A DNA stretch of 64,000 nucleotides from Prolixibacter sp. NT017 (lineage in GTDB: Bacteria > Bacteroidota > Bacteroidia > Bacteroidales > Prolixibacteraceae): positions 992,001-1,056,000 of the forward strand of contig NZ_BLAV01000001.1 in assembly GCF_009617875.1 (NCBI RefSeq), in the 5' to 3' direction. Of the stretch, positions 47,301-55,211 are shown piece after piece. Under the pieces are notes generated by a model. It had not been told where the DNA came from. It saw only the letters and a program-made list of their open reading frames with translations, and ran no database searches. The number at the start of each line of letters is the position of its first letter. Position 1 is the first letter of the stretch. Both the position numbers and the translations under genes were made by a program.

Positions 47301-48653
47301 GGGGCCGAGGTTCAAAGGCCGCTGGCTACCGTTGTAATCGGAGGTTTGATCACCTCCACATTCCTGACATTGGTGATTCTTCCGGTTATTTATTACCTGT
47401 TTCATTCAGGCGAGTGGAAGAAGCTTTTAAAACGGAAAAAGAAACCGGTGGTTACGGTTGTTCTGCTGCTCTTACTTTTCCCGGTAGGTAAAAGCTGGGC
47501 ACAGGAGCCGACCCAAACGGTTACGCTGGACCAGGCAGTGGAGATGGCGCTGAATAATAACCTTTCGGTGAAAGCGCAGTCGATGATGGTGAAACGGGCG
47601 CAAGCGATGAAGAAATCATCTTTTTCACTGGATCCGGTTATGCTTCAGTATGACAAGGGAAAGATAAATACCAATTATAACGACTACAATTTTCAGGTGC
47701 GGCAACGCTTTGAATTTCCAACGATGTACGGGGCCAATGCCCGCCTGGCAAACGAAAATATCCGTCAAAGTGAACTAGCGCTCGGAAGAGAAAAATCGAT
47801 GCTGACAACGCAGGTGAAGATGCTATACTCTCGCAGCCAGATTGCGGGAGAGAAACTTCGGTTGCTTCGCCGACGTGACAGCTTGTTTGGAGCGCTTGAA
47901 AAAGCTGCTGACAGGCAATTGAAAAGTGGCGCCATTGGCCTCAGCGAGTATAACCTGTTAAAAGCCGAAGCATTGCGGTACAGGCAAGAGTTGTTGGCCG
48001 TCGAAACAAATTTTGAAACACAGCTGGGACAGTTGCAGGTCTTGTTGTACTCCGAAGAACGGATTTTGCCTGTAACTGCTGAATTGGAGCATTTTCAGCC
48101 TGTTGGTCTGTTGCCCGATACGGCTTCGACATCATGGGAGTATCGCATGATGTTGCAGAATGTGTCCTTGAAAAATGCGGAAGTCAAGGTTGCCGGGAAC
48201 AACTGGGCTCCGGCTTTCTCTGTCGGGTATTTCGATCAGAGTTTCGATGGAAACAAAGGATATGACGGCTGGAGTGTCGGCCTCGAGATTCCTATCTGGT
48301 TTTGGTCGCAAACGTCGAAGACCAAAGCACTGAAGCTGGAGCGTGAGTCACTGACGTATCAGGCAGCCCAGCAACAGCAACAAGACTGGGCGCTTCAAAA
48401 GCAGCTGATTATGCAATTGCAGCAGCTGTCCAAAAGCGTGAATATGTATGAATCAGAGATTGTTCCCCGAGCCCGGGAACTGCTGAAAGCTGCTGTCAAG
48501 AGTCGGGAGTTGGGGCAAACCGATTATGTCGGATTTTCTAAAATGGCTGGCGAAGCTTTTCTGTCGCATTTCAATTATCTCAATATCCTTCAGCAATACA
48601 ATGAGACGGTTTTACAATTGAATTTAGTAATGGGTTCCCCGGAAACAAAATAG
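44313..48653 (+). CDS. czcA: CzcA-type heavy-metal RND pump fused to a TolC-like outer-membrane factor
   Basis: A 1446-residue fusion. Residues 1 to about 1040 are a complete RND inner-membrane pump: helix 1 near residues 12-30, the large periplasmic loop, and helix 4 with AIDFGLIVDGAVIVVE (Asp400, Asp406, Glu413). That signature matches the divalent-cation CzcA group (Zn, Co, Cd, Ni), not CusA. A basic linker (KRKKKP) leads into an internal signal-like helix ending KSWA-QEP near residue 1063. About 383 residues of TolC/OEP repeats follow (VTLDQAVEMALNNNLSVKAQ, then LLRRRDSLFGALEKAADRQL). Cleavage at the internal signal could release the outer-membrane part. The adaptor gene follows by 2 bp. 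This layout occurs in other Bacteroidota. Confidence 0.95.
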   Translation: MLDRIIEFSIRNKLVIGLLTLALIGLGIYNFTKLPIDAVPDITNNQVQVTTVSPSLAPQEVEQFITFPIEVVMANIQGVKEIRSISRFGLSVVTIVFEDRINTHIARQMVSEQIKRAEQDIPTGYGTPEMMPITTGLGEIFQYVLVPDKGYEKAFDPMKIRTVQDWIVKRQLAGIPGIVEISSFGGEVKQYEVAVKPRDLVGMNVTITEIYNALVRNNENTGGSYIEKGPHRYYIRAEGLVRDEKDIGNILIKNVNGYPLFIRDVAVVKLSSPPRFGAMTKDGKGETVGGITLMLKGANTSQVIKEVRKRITQVQKSLPEGLKIEPYLDRSQFIAKTIDTVKQNLLEGGIIVIFILILLLGNYRSGLIVASVIPLSMLFAFIMMNIFGVTANLMSLGAIDFGLIVDGAVIVVEGIVYLLHQRFNGKILKAAEMDDTVSTATHRVGRSAAFGVFIILIVYLPILAFTGIEGKNFKPMAQTVSFALLGALILSLTYVPMISAVFLSRKVKEEHSLADRIIDFLNRSHQPVLKWALRHKVMVLLVTIVLFVATMFSFSQLGGEFMPTLEEGDLACQMTIAPGASLGQSIKTTTQVEKILLNQFPEVKTVVSKIGTAEIPTDPMAVEDADIMIILKDKKEWVSADNREELVAKMKKALDVIPGASFDFSQPIQLRFNELMTGVKADVAVKIYGDDMNLLFEKANEAATIIQNVQGAGDVRVEQVTGLPQMMVRFDRDKLARYSLDITDVNNVIRTAFAGEKAGLVFEGERRFDLVIRLDEAYRKDIRALERLRINKPGGELILLSQVATVTMENGPMQISRDNTHRRIVIGINVRNRDVESFVNEINNKLQAGVKLPPGYYFSYGGQFENLQSAKKSSSIAVPVALVLIFILLYFAFSSLKQATLIFTAIPLAIMGGVWTLFLRGMPFSISAGVGFIALFGIVVLNGIVLISYYNQLEQEGVTDIYERVLKGTSMRLRPVLLTASTDALGFLPMAVSTAAGAEVQRPLATVVIGGLITSTFLTLVILPVIYYLFHSGEWKKLLKRKKKPVVTVVLLLLLFPVGKSWAQEPTQTVTLDQAVEMALNNNLSVKAQSMMVKRAQAMKKSSFSLDPVMLQYDKGKINTNYNDYNFQVRQRFEFPTMYGANARLANENIRQSELALGREKSMLTTQVKMLYSRSQIAGEKLRLLRRRDSLFGALEKAADRQLKSGAIGLSEYNLLKAEALRYRQELLAVETNFETQLGQLQVLLYSEERILPVTAELEHFQPVGLLPDTASTSWEYRMMLQNVSLKNAEVKVAGNNWAPAFSVGYFDQSFDGNKGYDGWSVGLEIPIWFWSQTSKTKALKLERESLTYQAAQQQQQDWALQKQLIMQLQQLSKSVNMYESEIVPRARELLKAAVKSRELGQTDYVGFSKMAGEAFLSHFNYLNILQQYNETVLQLNLVMGSPETK

Positions 48654-48655
48654 CC

Positions 48656-49810
48656 ATGAGAAATCAACTTTTTATCATCCTTGCCACAGTCGTGCTGATT
48701 TTTACAGCCTGTGGCCGAAATAAAAACGGTAACAACAAGGAAGCCGGCGCTTCCGGACAGTTGCAGTTGAGTCGTGAACAGATTGCCCATACCAATATAA
48801 CGTTTGGTCAGCCGATGGAGAAAAATATGTCGGACGTGATTCCGGCCAGGGGAATGGTGGCGTTACCCCCAGATGGACTGGCACGAATCAATTCCTTTTC
48901 ATCGGGCAGTGTGAAACGCATTCATGTAAAAATGGGGCAGAAAGTCAAGCGTGGACAGGTGTTGGCTATGCTGACCGGCCCGGAGTTGATCACGATGCAG
49001 GAGAATTACCTGAAAAGTGTTTACTCCCTGGAGATGCTGGAAAAAGAATATCAGCGTCTGCAGCAACTGGAAGTCGATAATATTTCTTCGCGGAAGCAGT
49101 TGGAACAAGCGAAAGCTTCTTATCTGTCGGAAAAGGCAACCGCGCAATCGCTGCACGAGCGTTTGCGTTTGTTACGCATTGAGCCTGAGAAATTGATGAA
49201 TGATGGTATTCAGAGTGAAATCCCGGTTGTTAGTCCGATTGATGGGATAATCAATCAAATTAATTTCTCTGTCGGGCAAATCCTTTCACCCGATCAGATG
49301 CTATTCGAAGTGTTGGATTTAAGCCGGTTGGTGTTGAAGATTTCGGTTTTGGAGAAGGATATTCCCCAAATCTCAGTGGGACAGAATGTCATGTTCATTC
49401 CTTCTAATTTGGGCGATAAGCCTTATGCTGCAAAGGTGACGGCAATTGGTGGGATGGTCGAACAAACAGCCAAAGTGGTAAACGTAATACTCCAACCTGT
49501 TGAGTTGCCGGATAAACTTTTGCCGGGCATGTTTGTCGCTGCCATGATTCGGGTGGACGCTCATATGGCAAAATGTGTTCCGGAGGCTGCTTTGATTTAT
49601 GACGAAAACAACAATTCAATACTGTTCTATACTGAAGATGATCCGGAAAAGTCAGGGAGTGTTACTTTCGGGCACATTCAGGTTGAACCGGGATATCGGA
49701 ATAATGGTTTCGTCGAGGTTGCCGGTCTTGAACAATTACCTGCTAATGCCCACGTTGTTTTCGACGGTGGGTATTATCTCTATTCAGAACTGTTAAAAAT
49801 GCAGGAATAA
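48656..49810 (+). CDS. czcB: RND efflux periplasmic adaptor lipoprotein (CzcB-like)
   Basis: A 384-residue membrane fusion protein. The signal peptide MRNQLFIILATVVLIFTAC ends at a lipobox Cys. A lipoyl/barrel half-motif (IHVKMGQKVKRGQVLAML) and an alpha-helical hairpin at about 115-185 (LEMLEKEYQRLQQLEVDNIS) come next. The second lipoyl half is IDGIINQINFSVGQILSPD, followed by the beta-barrel and membrane-proximal regions (LPGMFVAAMIRVD). It bridges the CzcA pump to the outer-membrane factor. The start is 2 bp after the pump gene and the operon ends in a strong terminator. Confidence 0.93.
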   Translation: MRNQLFIILATVVLIFTACGRNKNGNNKEAGASGQLQLSREQIAHTNITFGQPMEKNMSDVIPARGMVALPPDGLARINSFSSGSVKRIHVKMGQKVKRGQVLAMLTGPELITMQENYLKSVYSLEMLEKEYQRLQQLEVDNISSRKQLEQAKASYLSEKATAQSLHERLRLLRIEPEKLMNDGIQSEIPVVSPIDGIINQINFSVGQILSPDQMLFEVLDLSRLVLKISVLEKDIPQISVGQNVMFIPSNLGDKPYAAKVTAIGGMVEQTAKVVNVILQPVELPDKLLPGMFVAAMIRVDAHMAKCVPEAALIYDENNNSILFYTEDDPEKSGSVTFGHIQVEPGYRNNGFVEVAGLEQLPANAHVVFDGGYYLYSELLKMQE

Positions 49811-49883
49811 AAAGCTGAAAATCTTCTGTTTTTAATGTCCCTAAGAATTTTTGTTAAAAAAAATAATTGTCATTAGCATTAAA

Positions 49884-49919
49884 AATACCCGGGAGAGTTG
49901 ATTTCCCGGGTATTATTTT
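49884..49919 (+). terminator. Intrinsic terminator after the metal efflux operon
   Basis: AATACCCGGGA and TCCCGGGTATT form a perfect 11 bp stem with a 9 nt loop, followed by ATTTTG. The T run is short, but the stem is very stable. Confidence 0.75.
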
Positions 49920-49945
49920 GTTATTTTGGGATGATTTAGAGCGCA

Positions 49946-49974
49946 TTGAGGCATTTAAAGGCTGAACATATTTG
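49946..49974 (+). promoter_or_regulatory. Candidate promoter of the exported thioredoxin gene
   Basis: TTG at 49946-49948 and CATATTTG at 49967-49974 are 18 bp apart; the second box differs from TAnnTTTG at its first base. The ATG lies about 95 bp downstream. Confidence 0.35.
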
Positions 49975-50069
49975 GCATGATAAATGTATTAATGTAGATA
50001 TGTAAAACAATATTGGAAGCGATTGAGACGTTTCTGAATGAGAAAGTAAGATATTAAGTTCGAAGTATT

Positions 50070-50552
50070 ATGAAGAAAATTTTTGTGTTAGTTGCGTTGG
50101 TTGCCTTTATGGCTCAGGGAGTGATGGCAGCAGTACCTGGTAACGGGAAGGGTGACGCAGATGTTCAGCCAGTCAAGCTGACCAAAGCCATGTTCCTGGA
50201 GAAGGTGATGAACTATGAGAAAAATCCGAATGAATGGAAATACGAAGGAAGCAAACCTTGCATCATCGATTTTTACGCCGATTGGTGTGGACCGTGTAAG
50301 CAAGCTTCTCCTATTCTGGATGAACTGGCAAAGAAATATGCCGGTAAAGTACAGTTTTACAAAGTCGATACCCAGGTAGAACAGGAGTTGGCTGCTGTAT
50401 TTGGTATCCGTGGTATTCCTGCATTTTTGTGGGTCCCGATGGATGGTAAACCGACCATGACGAGCGGGATTGCTCGCAGCAAAGAGGAAACCAAGGCTAT
50501 GTTCGAGAAATTGATTAACCAGATTTTATTGGGAAATAAACCAGCTGAGTAA
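50070..50552 (+). CDS. Exported thioredoxin-fold protein
   Basis: A 160-residue protein with a signal peptide (MKKIFVLVALVAFMAQGVMA). A short linker precedes the thioredoxin fold from about residue 35. The redox motif is FYADWCGPCKQ with Cys73 and Cys76; the strand IRGIPAFLWV holds the cis-Pro. It probably works in the periplasm as a thiol-disulfide exchange partner. It is a stand-alone gene between two terminators. The redox direction cannot be read from sequence; WCGPC is the classical thioredoxin motif. Confidence 0.92.
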   Translation: MKKIFVLVALVAFMAQGVMAAVPGNGKGDADVQPVKLTKAMFLEKVMNYEKNPNEWKYEGSKPCIIDFYADWCGPCKQASPILDELAKKYAGKVQFYKVDTQVEQELAAVFGIRGIPAFLWVPMDGKPTMTSGIARSKEETKAMFEKLINQILLGNKPAE

Positions 50553-50578
50553 CTGAACAGCATATAACGATTAAAGAA

Positions 50579-50610
50579 AGAGGCTTTCCAGATGCGGAAA
50601 GCCTCTTTTT
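50579..50610. terminator. Bidirectional intrinsic terminator between convergent genes
   Basis: AGAGGCTTTCC and GGAAAGCCTCT form a perfect 11 bp stem with a 6 nt loop, flanked by an A-rich run on the left and T5 on the right. It can stop both the thioredoxin gene and the GH29 gene. Confidence 0.9.
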
Positions 50611-50629
50611 GTTTCATATGTATGCTTTT

Positions 50630-51931
50630 TCAAATTTCCATGACGAGAATGGTATCGTAAGGTTTTCTTTTGTTTTGCGGAATACTGAGCGTTGTTCCGA
50701 ATTTGTTCTGCTGAAAGTTTACCGGCGTGTTGTCATCGAAGAAATAGACTTTTTTCACCTTCTTACCAAAATCCGGGAGCAGGAGGTTAGTATCCTGCAT
50801 ATCGAGAATATGTACAAAAACCTTGTTGTCTTTCACGGTAGTTACACCCCAGCTATGTGGCGAAACAGGACCTCCCCGGGTTCCGTATATCGTTGTGCTG
50901 TACCGGTCCATCCATTTCCCGATTTCCCCAAGTGTTTTCACGAATTCCGGTTGTATTTTCCCGTTAGGCATCGGGCCTACATTTAATAGGAAGTTGGAAT
51001 TGTATCCGGCAGCTTTTACCAGGTAATGAACGAGGTCTTTCGTTGATTTGTAATTATTGTCCTGTAGGTTGAACCCCCATGAATGATTCATCGTTTCGCA
51101 TGTTTCCAATGGCAATTGTCCAATTTCCGACTCGCCGCTAAAACCGGTTGTGTTGTGGCCGGGCAAATCTTTTTCGAACATCTGGAAATCTTCTCCCGGT
51201 TTCGGCGCCTGATGATGATTACTACCAATGAGACATGACGGTTGTAGTTTGTGAATGAGGCTGTATGTTTTATTTAGCCGCCAGTCAGCATCCTGTTTAT
51301 CCCACCAGCCATCGAACCAAATACCGGCAATGTCACCGTAATTGGACAGCAATTCGGTCAACTGACCGTCCATGTAATCGAGGTAAGCATACCAATCGCC
51401 TTTTTCCGGCCGACCGGAATAATGACCGGTATTTCCCCTGGGGTAATAGTTATTTTGGTACCAGTCGAGCTGGGAATAGTAGAAGAAAAGTTTAATGCCC
51501 TGTTTGTGGCATTCATCCGCCAGTTGCTTTAGTACATCTTTTCCGTATGGTGTTCGGTCGACGATGTTCCAATCGGTCAGCTTCGTGTCCCACATGCAGA
51601 ATCCATCGTGGTGCTTGGACGTGATCGTGATGTACTTCATCCCGGCTTCTTTGGCTATTCTTACCCATTCGGCAGCATCGAAGGCGATGGGATTGAAAAA
51701 AGCCGGAAGCTTTTCGTACGTCTTCTTATCGATATGCTGGTTGTTCATCACCCATTCGCCGTCACCCAACACGGAATAAACGCCCCAATGGATGAACATT
51801 CCGAATTTGGCATTCTGGAACCATTGACGGGCTTCCAGGTTGCCGGGCGTGGGTTGATAATCTTTTTGTGCCATAACGAATGACGAAAACAATGAGAGCA
51901 GAACAACGCCTGCCATTTTTCTGAAATGCAT
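50630..51931 (-). CDS. Alpha-L-fucosidase, GH29
   Basis: A 433-residue exported glycoside hydrolase. The signal peptide (FRKMAGVVLLSLFSSFVMAQ) is followed by the GH29 barrel opening WFQNAKFGMFIHWGVYS. KYITITSKHHDGFCMWDTKL holds the conserved His pair, and YGDIAGIWFDGWWD holds the nucleophile Asp207. The C-terminal ~90 residues look like the usual small beta-sandwich. It would remove terminal fucose from glycans. It ends at a shared terminator and has no polysaccharide-utilisation partners beside it. The acid/base residue is not assignable from motif alone. Confidence 0.92.
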   Translation of the reverse strand: MHFRKMAGVVLLSLFSSFVMAQKDYQPTPGNLEARQWFQNAKFGMFIHWGVYSVLGDGEWVMNNQHIDKKTYEKLPAFFNPIAFDAAEWVRIAKEAGMKYITITSKHHDGFCMWDTKLTDWNIVDRTPYGKDVLKQLADECHKQGIKLFFYYSQLDWYQNNYYPRGNTGHYSGRPEKGDWYAYLDYMDGQLTELLSNYGDIAGIWFDGWWDKQDADWRLNKTYSLIHKLQPSCLIGSNHHQAPKPGEDFQMFEKDLPGHNTTGFSGESEIGQLPLETCETMNHSWGFNLQDNNYKSTKDLVHYLVKAAGYNSNFLLNVGPMPNGKIQPEFVKTLGEIGKWMDRYSTTIYGTRGGPVSPHSWGVTTVKDNKVFVHILDMQDTNLLLPDFGKKVKKVYFFDDNTPVNFQQNKFGTTLSIPQNKRKPYDTILVMEI

Positions 51932-51996
51932 GGTGTATTGGTTTAGTTATGATGAGACTAAGTTAGTCGAAACTTTCCGGAAATGCTGTGAGAATA

Positions 51997-52572
51997 TCAG
52001 AGCTCTCCGCGAAGTCCGAGTGCATCGGCTTCTTTTTGCATTCCGGCAATGGTTTCGGCCATCAGTTCTTCCAATGGCATGCCCAGCATTTCGGCTCCCT
52101 GCATGATGACTTCGCGGTTGGCGCCGGCAGCAAACGATTTGGTTTTCCACTTTTTCTTTACCGATTTGACGGTCAGGTCGAGAATGCTGCGTGATGGGCG
52201 AACATAAACTGCGGCGGTAATCAGTCCGGTCAGTTCGTCGGTGGCGTACAGCACTTTTTCCATGGGGAGTTCCGGTTTATCATCGGTGCACATTCCCCAG
52301 GCATGGCTCATGATGGCTCGAATGTAATCTTCCGGCCATTCGTGTTCTTCCAGAATTTGGCGCGTCATGGTGCAATGTTGCTCCGGATATTTTTCGTAGT
52401 CCAAATCGTGGACTAAGCCAATGATGCCCCATTTTTCCTGGTCTTCACCCATCTTTTCGGCAAAATGTTTCATCACGGCTTCTACGGCCATTCCGTGCCG
52501 GACCAGGCTGTCCGAATCGTTATACTGCTTCAGCAACTCCATTGCTTCTTCGCGTGTAGGTATTTTCGACAT
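51997..52572 (-). CDS. HD-domain hydrolase
   Basis: A 191-residue cytoplasmic metal-dependent phosphohydrolase-like protein. The HD motif is IIGLVHDLDYEKYPEQH with His55-Asp56, preceded by VRHGMAVEAVMKHFA (first His) and followed by IRAIMSHAWG and LYATDELTGLITAAV (second Asp), the full HDIG-type set. Family members act on nucleotides or phosphorylated compounds; the substrate here is unknown. It precedes the GH29 gene by 65 bp on the same strand but has no evident functional link to it. Confidence 0.85.
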   Translation of the reverse strand: MSKIPTREEAMELLKQYNDSDSLVRHGMAVEAVMKHFAEKMGEDQEKWGIIGLVHDLDYEKYPEQHCTMTRQILEEHEWPEDYIRAIMSHAWGMCTDDKPELPMEKVLYATDELTGLITAAVYVRPSRSILDLTVKSVKKKWKTKSFAAGANREVIMQGAEMLGMPLEELMAETIAGMQKEADALGLRGEL

Positions 52573-52768
52573 CTGCTTTTATTTTTTTGATCAGCTTTAA
52601 ATTTAACAAGAGATTATCGTTCACCCAAGATTCGATACAGTTTTTCCGATTAGTGATTTTTCACCAAAAAAAGGGTGGGGGAATATCAGCTTTTTCCCTG
52701 TAAAGAGACTGTTTAGAAACAGATGAAAATCCTTTACGGGAAAGGTGAATCAGCTAATTTAGCATTTC

Positions 52769-53692
52769 ATGACGCACATCGATTTACAGGCTATACTGAG
52801 CGAAATTGCCAGCGAGGTAGAACCGTTTTATGGCAAGGGCAACGTCGCCGATTATATTCCGGCTTTGGCCAAAGTTCCCGCCCGGCAGTTTGGTATGTCG
52901 GTTTCGCTGTTGAACGGCCAGGAATATGTTATTGGTGACGCAGATGTGCCGTTTTCTATTCAGAGTATCTCCAAGGTATTTACGCTGGTCATGGCTTTTC
53001 GCGAAAAAGGCGATGAGGTATGGAAACGGGTCGGACGTGAGCCTTCCGGGACACCGTTTAACTCGCTTACCCAGCTGGAAACTACAGGCGGTTATCCCCG
53101 TAATCCGTTCATCAATGCCGGAGCACACGTGGTTTCGGATATGTTGATGGATTTTCTGCCCAATCCACGCCAGTCGCTGCTCGGGTTTGTGCGCATGCTA
53201 ACGCTGAATGACGCGATTGATTACGATGCCGAAGTAGCCGAATCGGAACGGATTCACGGTGACCGGAACCGGGCTTTGGCCTACTACATGAAGAGCTTTG
53301 GCAATATTCATCATGAAGTGGATCAGCTGCTGGACATTTATTTTCACCAGTGTGCGCTATCGATGAGTTGCCGCGACCTTTCGCGCAGCCTGCTGTTTTT
53401 GGCCAATCATGGTATTGTTCCTCACTCCGGAGAACAGATCCTGAACGAAAGTCGCTCCAAACGTTTGGCATCCTTAATGCTCACCTGCGGTTTGTACGAC
53501 GAGGCCGGAGAGTTTGCTTTTCGCGTTGGTCTTCCTGGTAAAAGTGGTGTAGGCGGCGGAATTGTTGGGATCATTCCCGGGTTACTGAGTGTTGCCGTCT
53601 GGAGCCCCGAACTGGATGTGTCGGGCAATTCGGTGCTGGCCATGGAGGCGCTGGAACGTTTTACGACCAAACTGGGCATCTCTGTTTTTTAA
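52769..53692 (+). CDS. glsA: Glutaminase
   Basis: A 307-residue beta-lactamase-fold glutaminase that hydrolyses glutamine to glutamate and ammonia. The catalytic motif is PFSIQSISKVF with Ser66 and Lys69. NPFINAGAHV, the Tyr/Lys region ALAYYMKSFGNI and the late GLPGKSGVGGGIVGI loop are family hallmarks. The length is typical, so the stop at 53690-53692 is the normal end. A 42 bp tandem repeat begins 9 bp after the stop and stays in the same reading frame; see the separate entry. Confidence 0.95.
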   Translation: MTHIDLQAILSEIASEVEPFYGKGNVADYIPALAKVPARQFGMSVSLLNGQEYVIGDADVPFSIQSISKVFTLVMAFREKGDEVWKRVGREPSGTPFNSLTQLETTGGYPRNPFINAGAHVVSDMLMDFLPNPRQSLLGFVRMLTLNDAIDYDAEVAESERIHGDRNRALAYYMKSFGNIHHEVDQLLDIYFHQCALSMSCRDLSRSLLFLANHGIVPHSGEQILNESRSKRLASLMLTCGLYDEAGEFAFRVGLPGKSGVGGGIVGIIPGLLSVAVWSPELDVSGNSVLAMEALERFTTKLGISVF

Positions 53693-53701
53693 GCAAGTAA
53701 C

Positions 53702-53947
53702 TTCGAAGCTCGTTTGCACAAGGCGGAAGCTCTACCGGCGAAGTCCGAAGCTCATTTGCTCAAGGCGGAAGCTCAACCGGCGAAGTTCGAAGCTCATTTG
53801 CTCAAGGCGGAAGCTCTACCGACTAAGTTCAAAGCTCATTTGATCGAGGCGGAAGCTCTACCGACTAAGTTCAAAGCTCATTTGATCGAGGCGGAAGCTC
53901 AACCAACCAAGTTCGAAGGTCATTTGATCAGGTTCGAAACTTACCCC
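53702..53947. repeat. 42 bp minisatellite, about 5.9 copies
   Basis: Units start at 53702, 53744, 53786, 53828, 53870 and 53912 (the last partial). A typical unit begins TTCGAAGCTCATTTG and continues CTCAAGGCGGAAGCTC. Each unit has two related 21 bp halves that both start GAAGCTCA. Units 4 and 5 are nearly identical, indicating recent duplication. The 42 bp length keeps all three plus-strand frames open. In the glutaminase frame the unit reads as a 14-residue repeat (EAHLLKAEAQPAKF-like) that ends with a stop at 53959. With no start codon other than TTG and no reading-frame bias visible, it is treated as a DNA repeat. Confidence 0.85.
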
Positions 53948-54043
53948 TGCTACACCTAAGCTAAGGTATCCCCAATAGTTGGTGATTGGCCCTGGTATTT
54001 TCATGGTAAAAATTCCTTACTTTCGTTATAAAATATCATTTCC

Positions 54044-54466
54044 ATGGGTATTCAACGTAAAGATTTTCTGGTGCGCCAGTTTGAAGAGCTTGGCCGGGTG
54101 ATTGCTGCTTTGCTGGGATTTCGCGATAAAGGCGAAAGCGAAAGAGCACTGCATTACGCGACCGACTCCTTGAAAGGCATGCTGGATAATGATCCGGATT
54201 ATTATCTCTCTTTTTCAGACAATGAATTCCGAAAGAATCTTCAGGAGCTGTGGAAGCCCGGTATTGCCGGAATGGAAATCCTGTCGGAAATGTTATATCA
54301 GCTTGGCTGGATTTATGATGATTTGGGAAAACCGGACGTTGCCTCCAATTGTTTCCGAAAAGTGAAGATTACCTGGGAAGTGCTGGCAGAAGAGCAGGGA
54401 ACGTTCAATATGGAGCGTAACATGAAGCAGGAAGTGCTGGACAAATATATCTCGAATCATGCCTAG
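54044..54466 (+). CDS. Hypothetical helical protein, possibly DUF6483-like
   Basis: A 140-residue soluble protein predicted to be all helical. The N-terminus MGIQRKDFLVRQFEELGRVI resembles the opening of small DUF6483 proteins, which is a weak recollection. The C-terminal half has a TPR-like pair of helices: MLYQLGWIYDDLGKPDVASN followed by CFRKVKITWEVLAEEQG. It starts the plus-strand group with the next two genes (54 bp and then 34 bp spacing). Function unknown; the TPR-like part suggests protein binding. Confidence 0.6.
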   Translation: MGIQRKDFLVRQFEELGRVIAALLGFRDKGESERALHYATDSLKGMLDNDPDYYLSFSDNEFRKNLQELWKPGIAGMEILSEMLYQLGWIYDDLGKPDVASNCFRKVKITWEVLAEEQGTFNMERNMKQEVLDKYISNHA

Positions 54467-54520
54467 AGCGAAGTAGCTCACCTCGGCTGAGAAGGTTGTA
54501 GTTTTAAAAAAAAGATTCCT

Positions 54521-55177
54521 ATGCCACTAAATATCAGAAAGAATTACCGCGAGCGAAAAATCAGGGAAGCCTGGCAGTTGTATCACGATGGTAAACGCGA
54601 GGAGGCTTTCAGTAAAGTTCGTTTGTTGCTCAAATCGACCAACAAAGAAGTTCGGCTGGAAGCTTTGCAGATTGCCGGGATGGCGATGTATAAACTGAAG
54701 CGGTTTGATCAGGCTATCAACTATTTTCAAAAAGCCTGTAAGCTGGCCAATGCCCGTCACGACTGGTTCAACCTGGCCATGGCCTACGCCAAATCCAAAC
54801 ATGTATTGGAAGCAGAGGCTGCCTTTAATATGATTAACGGAGCGTCGACTAAACATTCATACCAGTATGCCATCTCGCAGCCGCAGATGTTGTATCAGTA
54901 TTTCCGCGTATTGCGTGATTCGGGGTTTACGCGTGAAGCTTTTGGTCGAATTAATGAACTAAAAGCGATGTATTGTGCATTGTATAAGTCAGAAGAGGAT
55001 TACCTGGCTTCCAAAGGAATGCCCGGACTTTCGTTGATGATGCGGGAAGCTCTCCCTGTCCTGCAATCACTGGCGGCTGAAAGAGACATGGTTTCCTGGC
55101 TGGAGGATTTCGGGAAAAGAATAAAAGAACCTGGTAGTCAGGTTTTGAAGGATTACGTGACGCTGTTGGACGTATAG
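54521..55177 (+). CDS. Hypothetical TPR-like repeat protein
   Basis: A 218-residue soluble protein with helical repeats. It begins MPLNIRKNYRERKIREAWQL and has repeat-like helices: LYHDGKREEAFSKVRLLLK, IAGMAMYKLKRFDQAINYF with QKACKLANA, and FNLAMAYAKSKHVLEAEAAF. The Gly/Ala/Tyr/Pro positions of TPR units are recognisable in at least two repeats. No catalytic motif is seen. It lies between another TPR-like gene and a SLOG-fold gene with short spacers, so the three may form one transcript. Function unknown. Confidence 0.65.
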   Translation: MPLNIRKNYRERKIREAWQLYHDGKREEAFSKVRLLLKSTNKEVRLEALQIAGMAMYKLKRFDQAINYFQKACKLANARHDWFNLAMAYAKSKHVLEAEAAFNMINGASTKHSYQYAISQPQMLYQYFRVLRDSGFTREAFGRINELKAMYCALYKSEEDYLASKGMPGLSLMMREALPVLQSLAAERDMVSWLEDFGKRIKEPGSQVLKDYVTLLDV

Positions 55178-55211
55178 TTTTTTCTGTCTGCTGGTATCAA
55201 AAAATAATTCA

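Noticed and set aside
53714..53959. A separate gene encoding 14-residue repeats
   Set aside because: It would need a TTG start inside the minisatellite, all three plus frames are open because of the unit composition, and no promoter or other coding signal is present.
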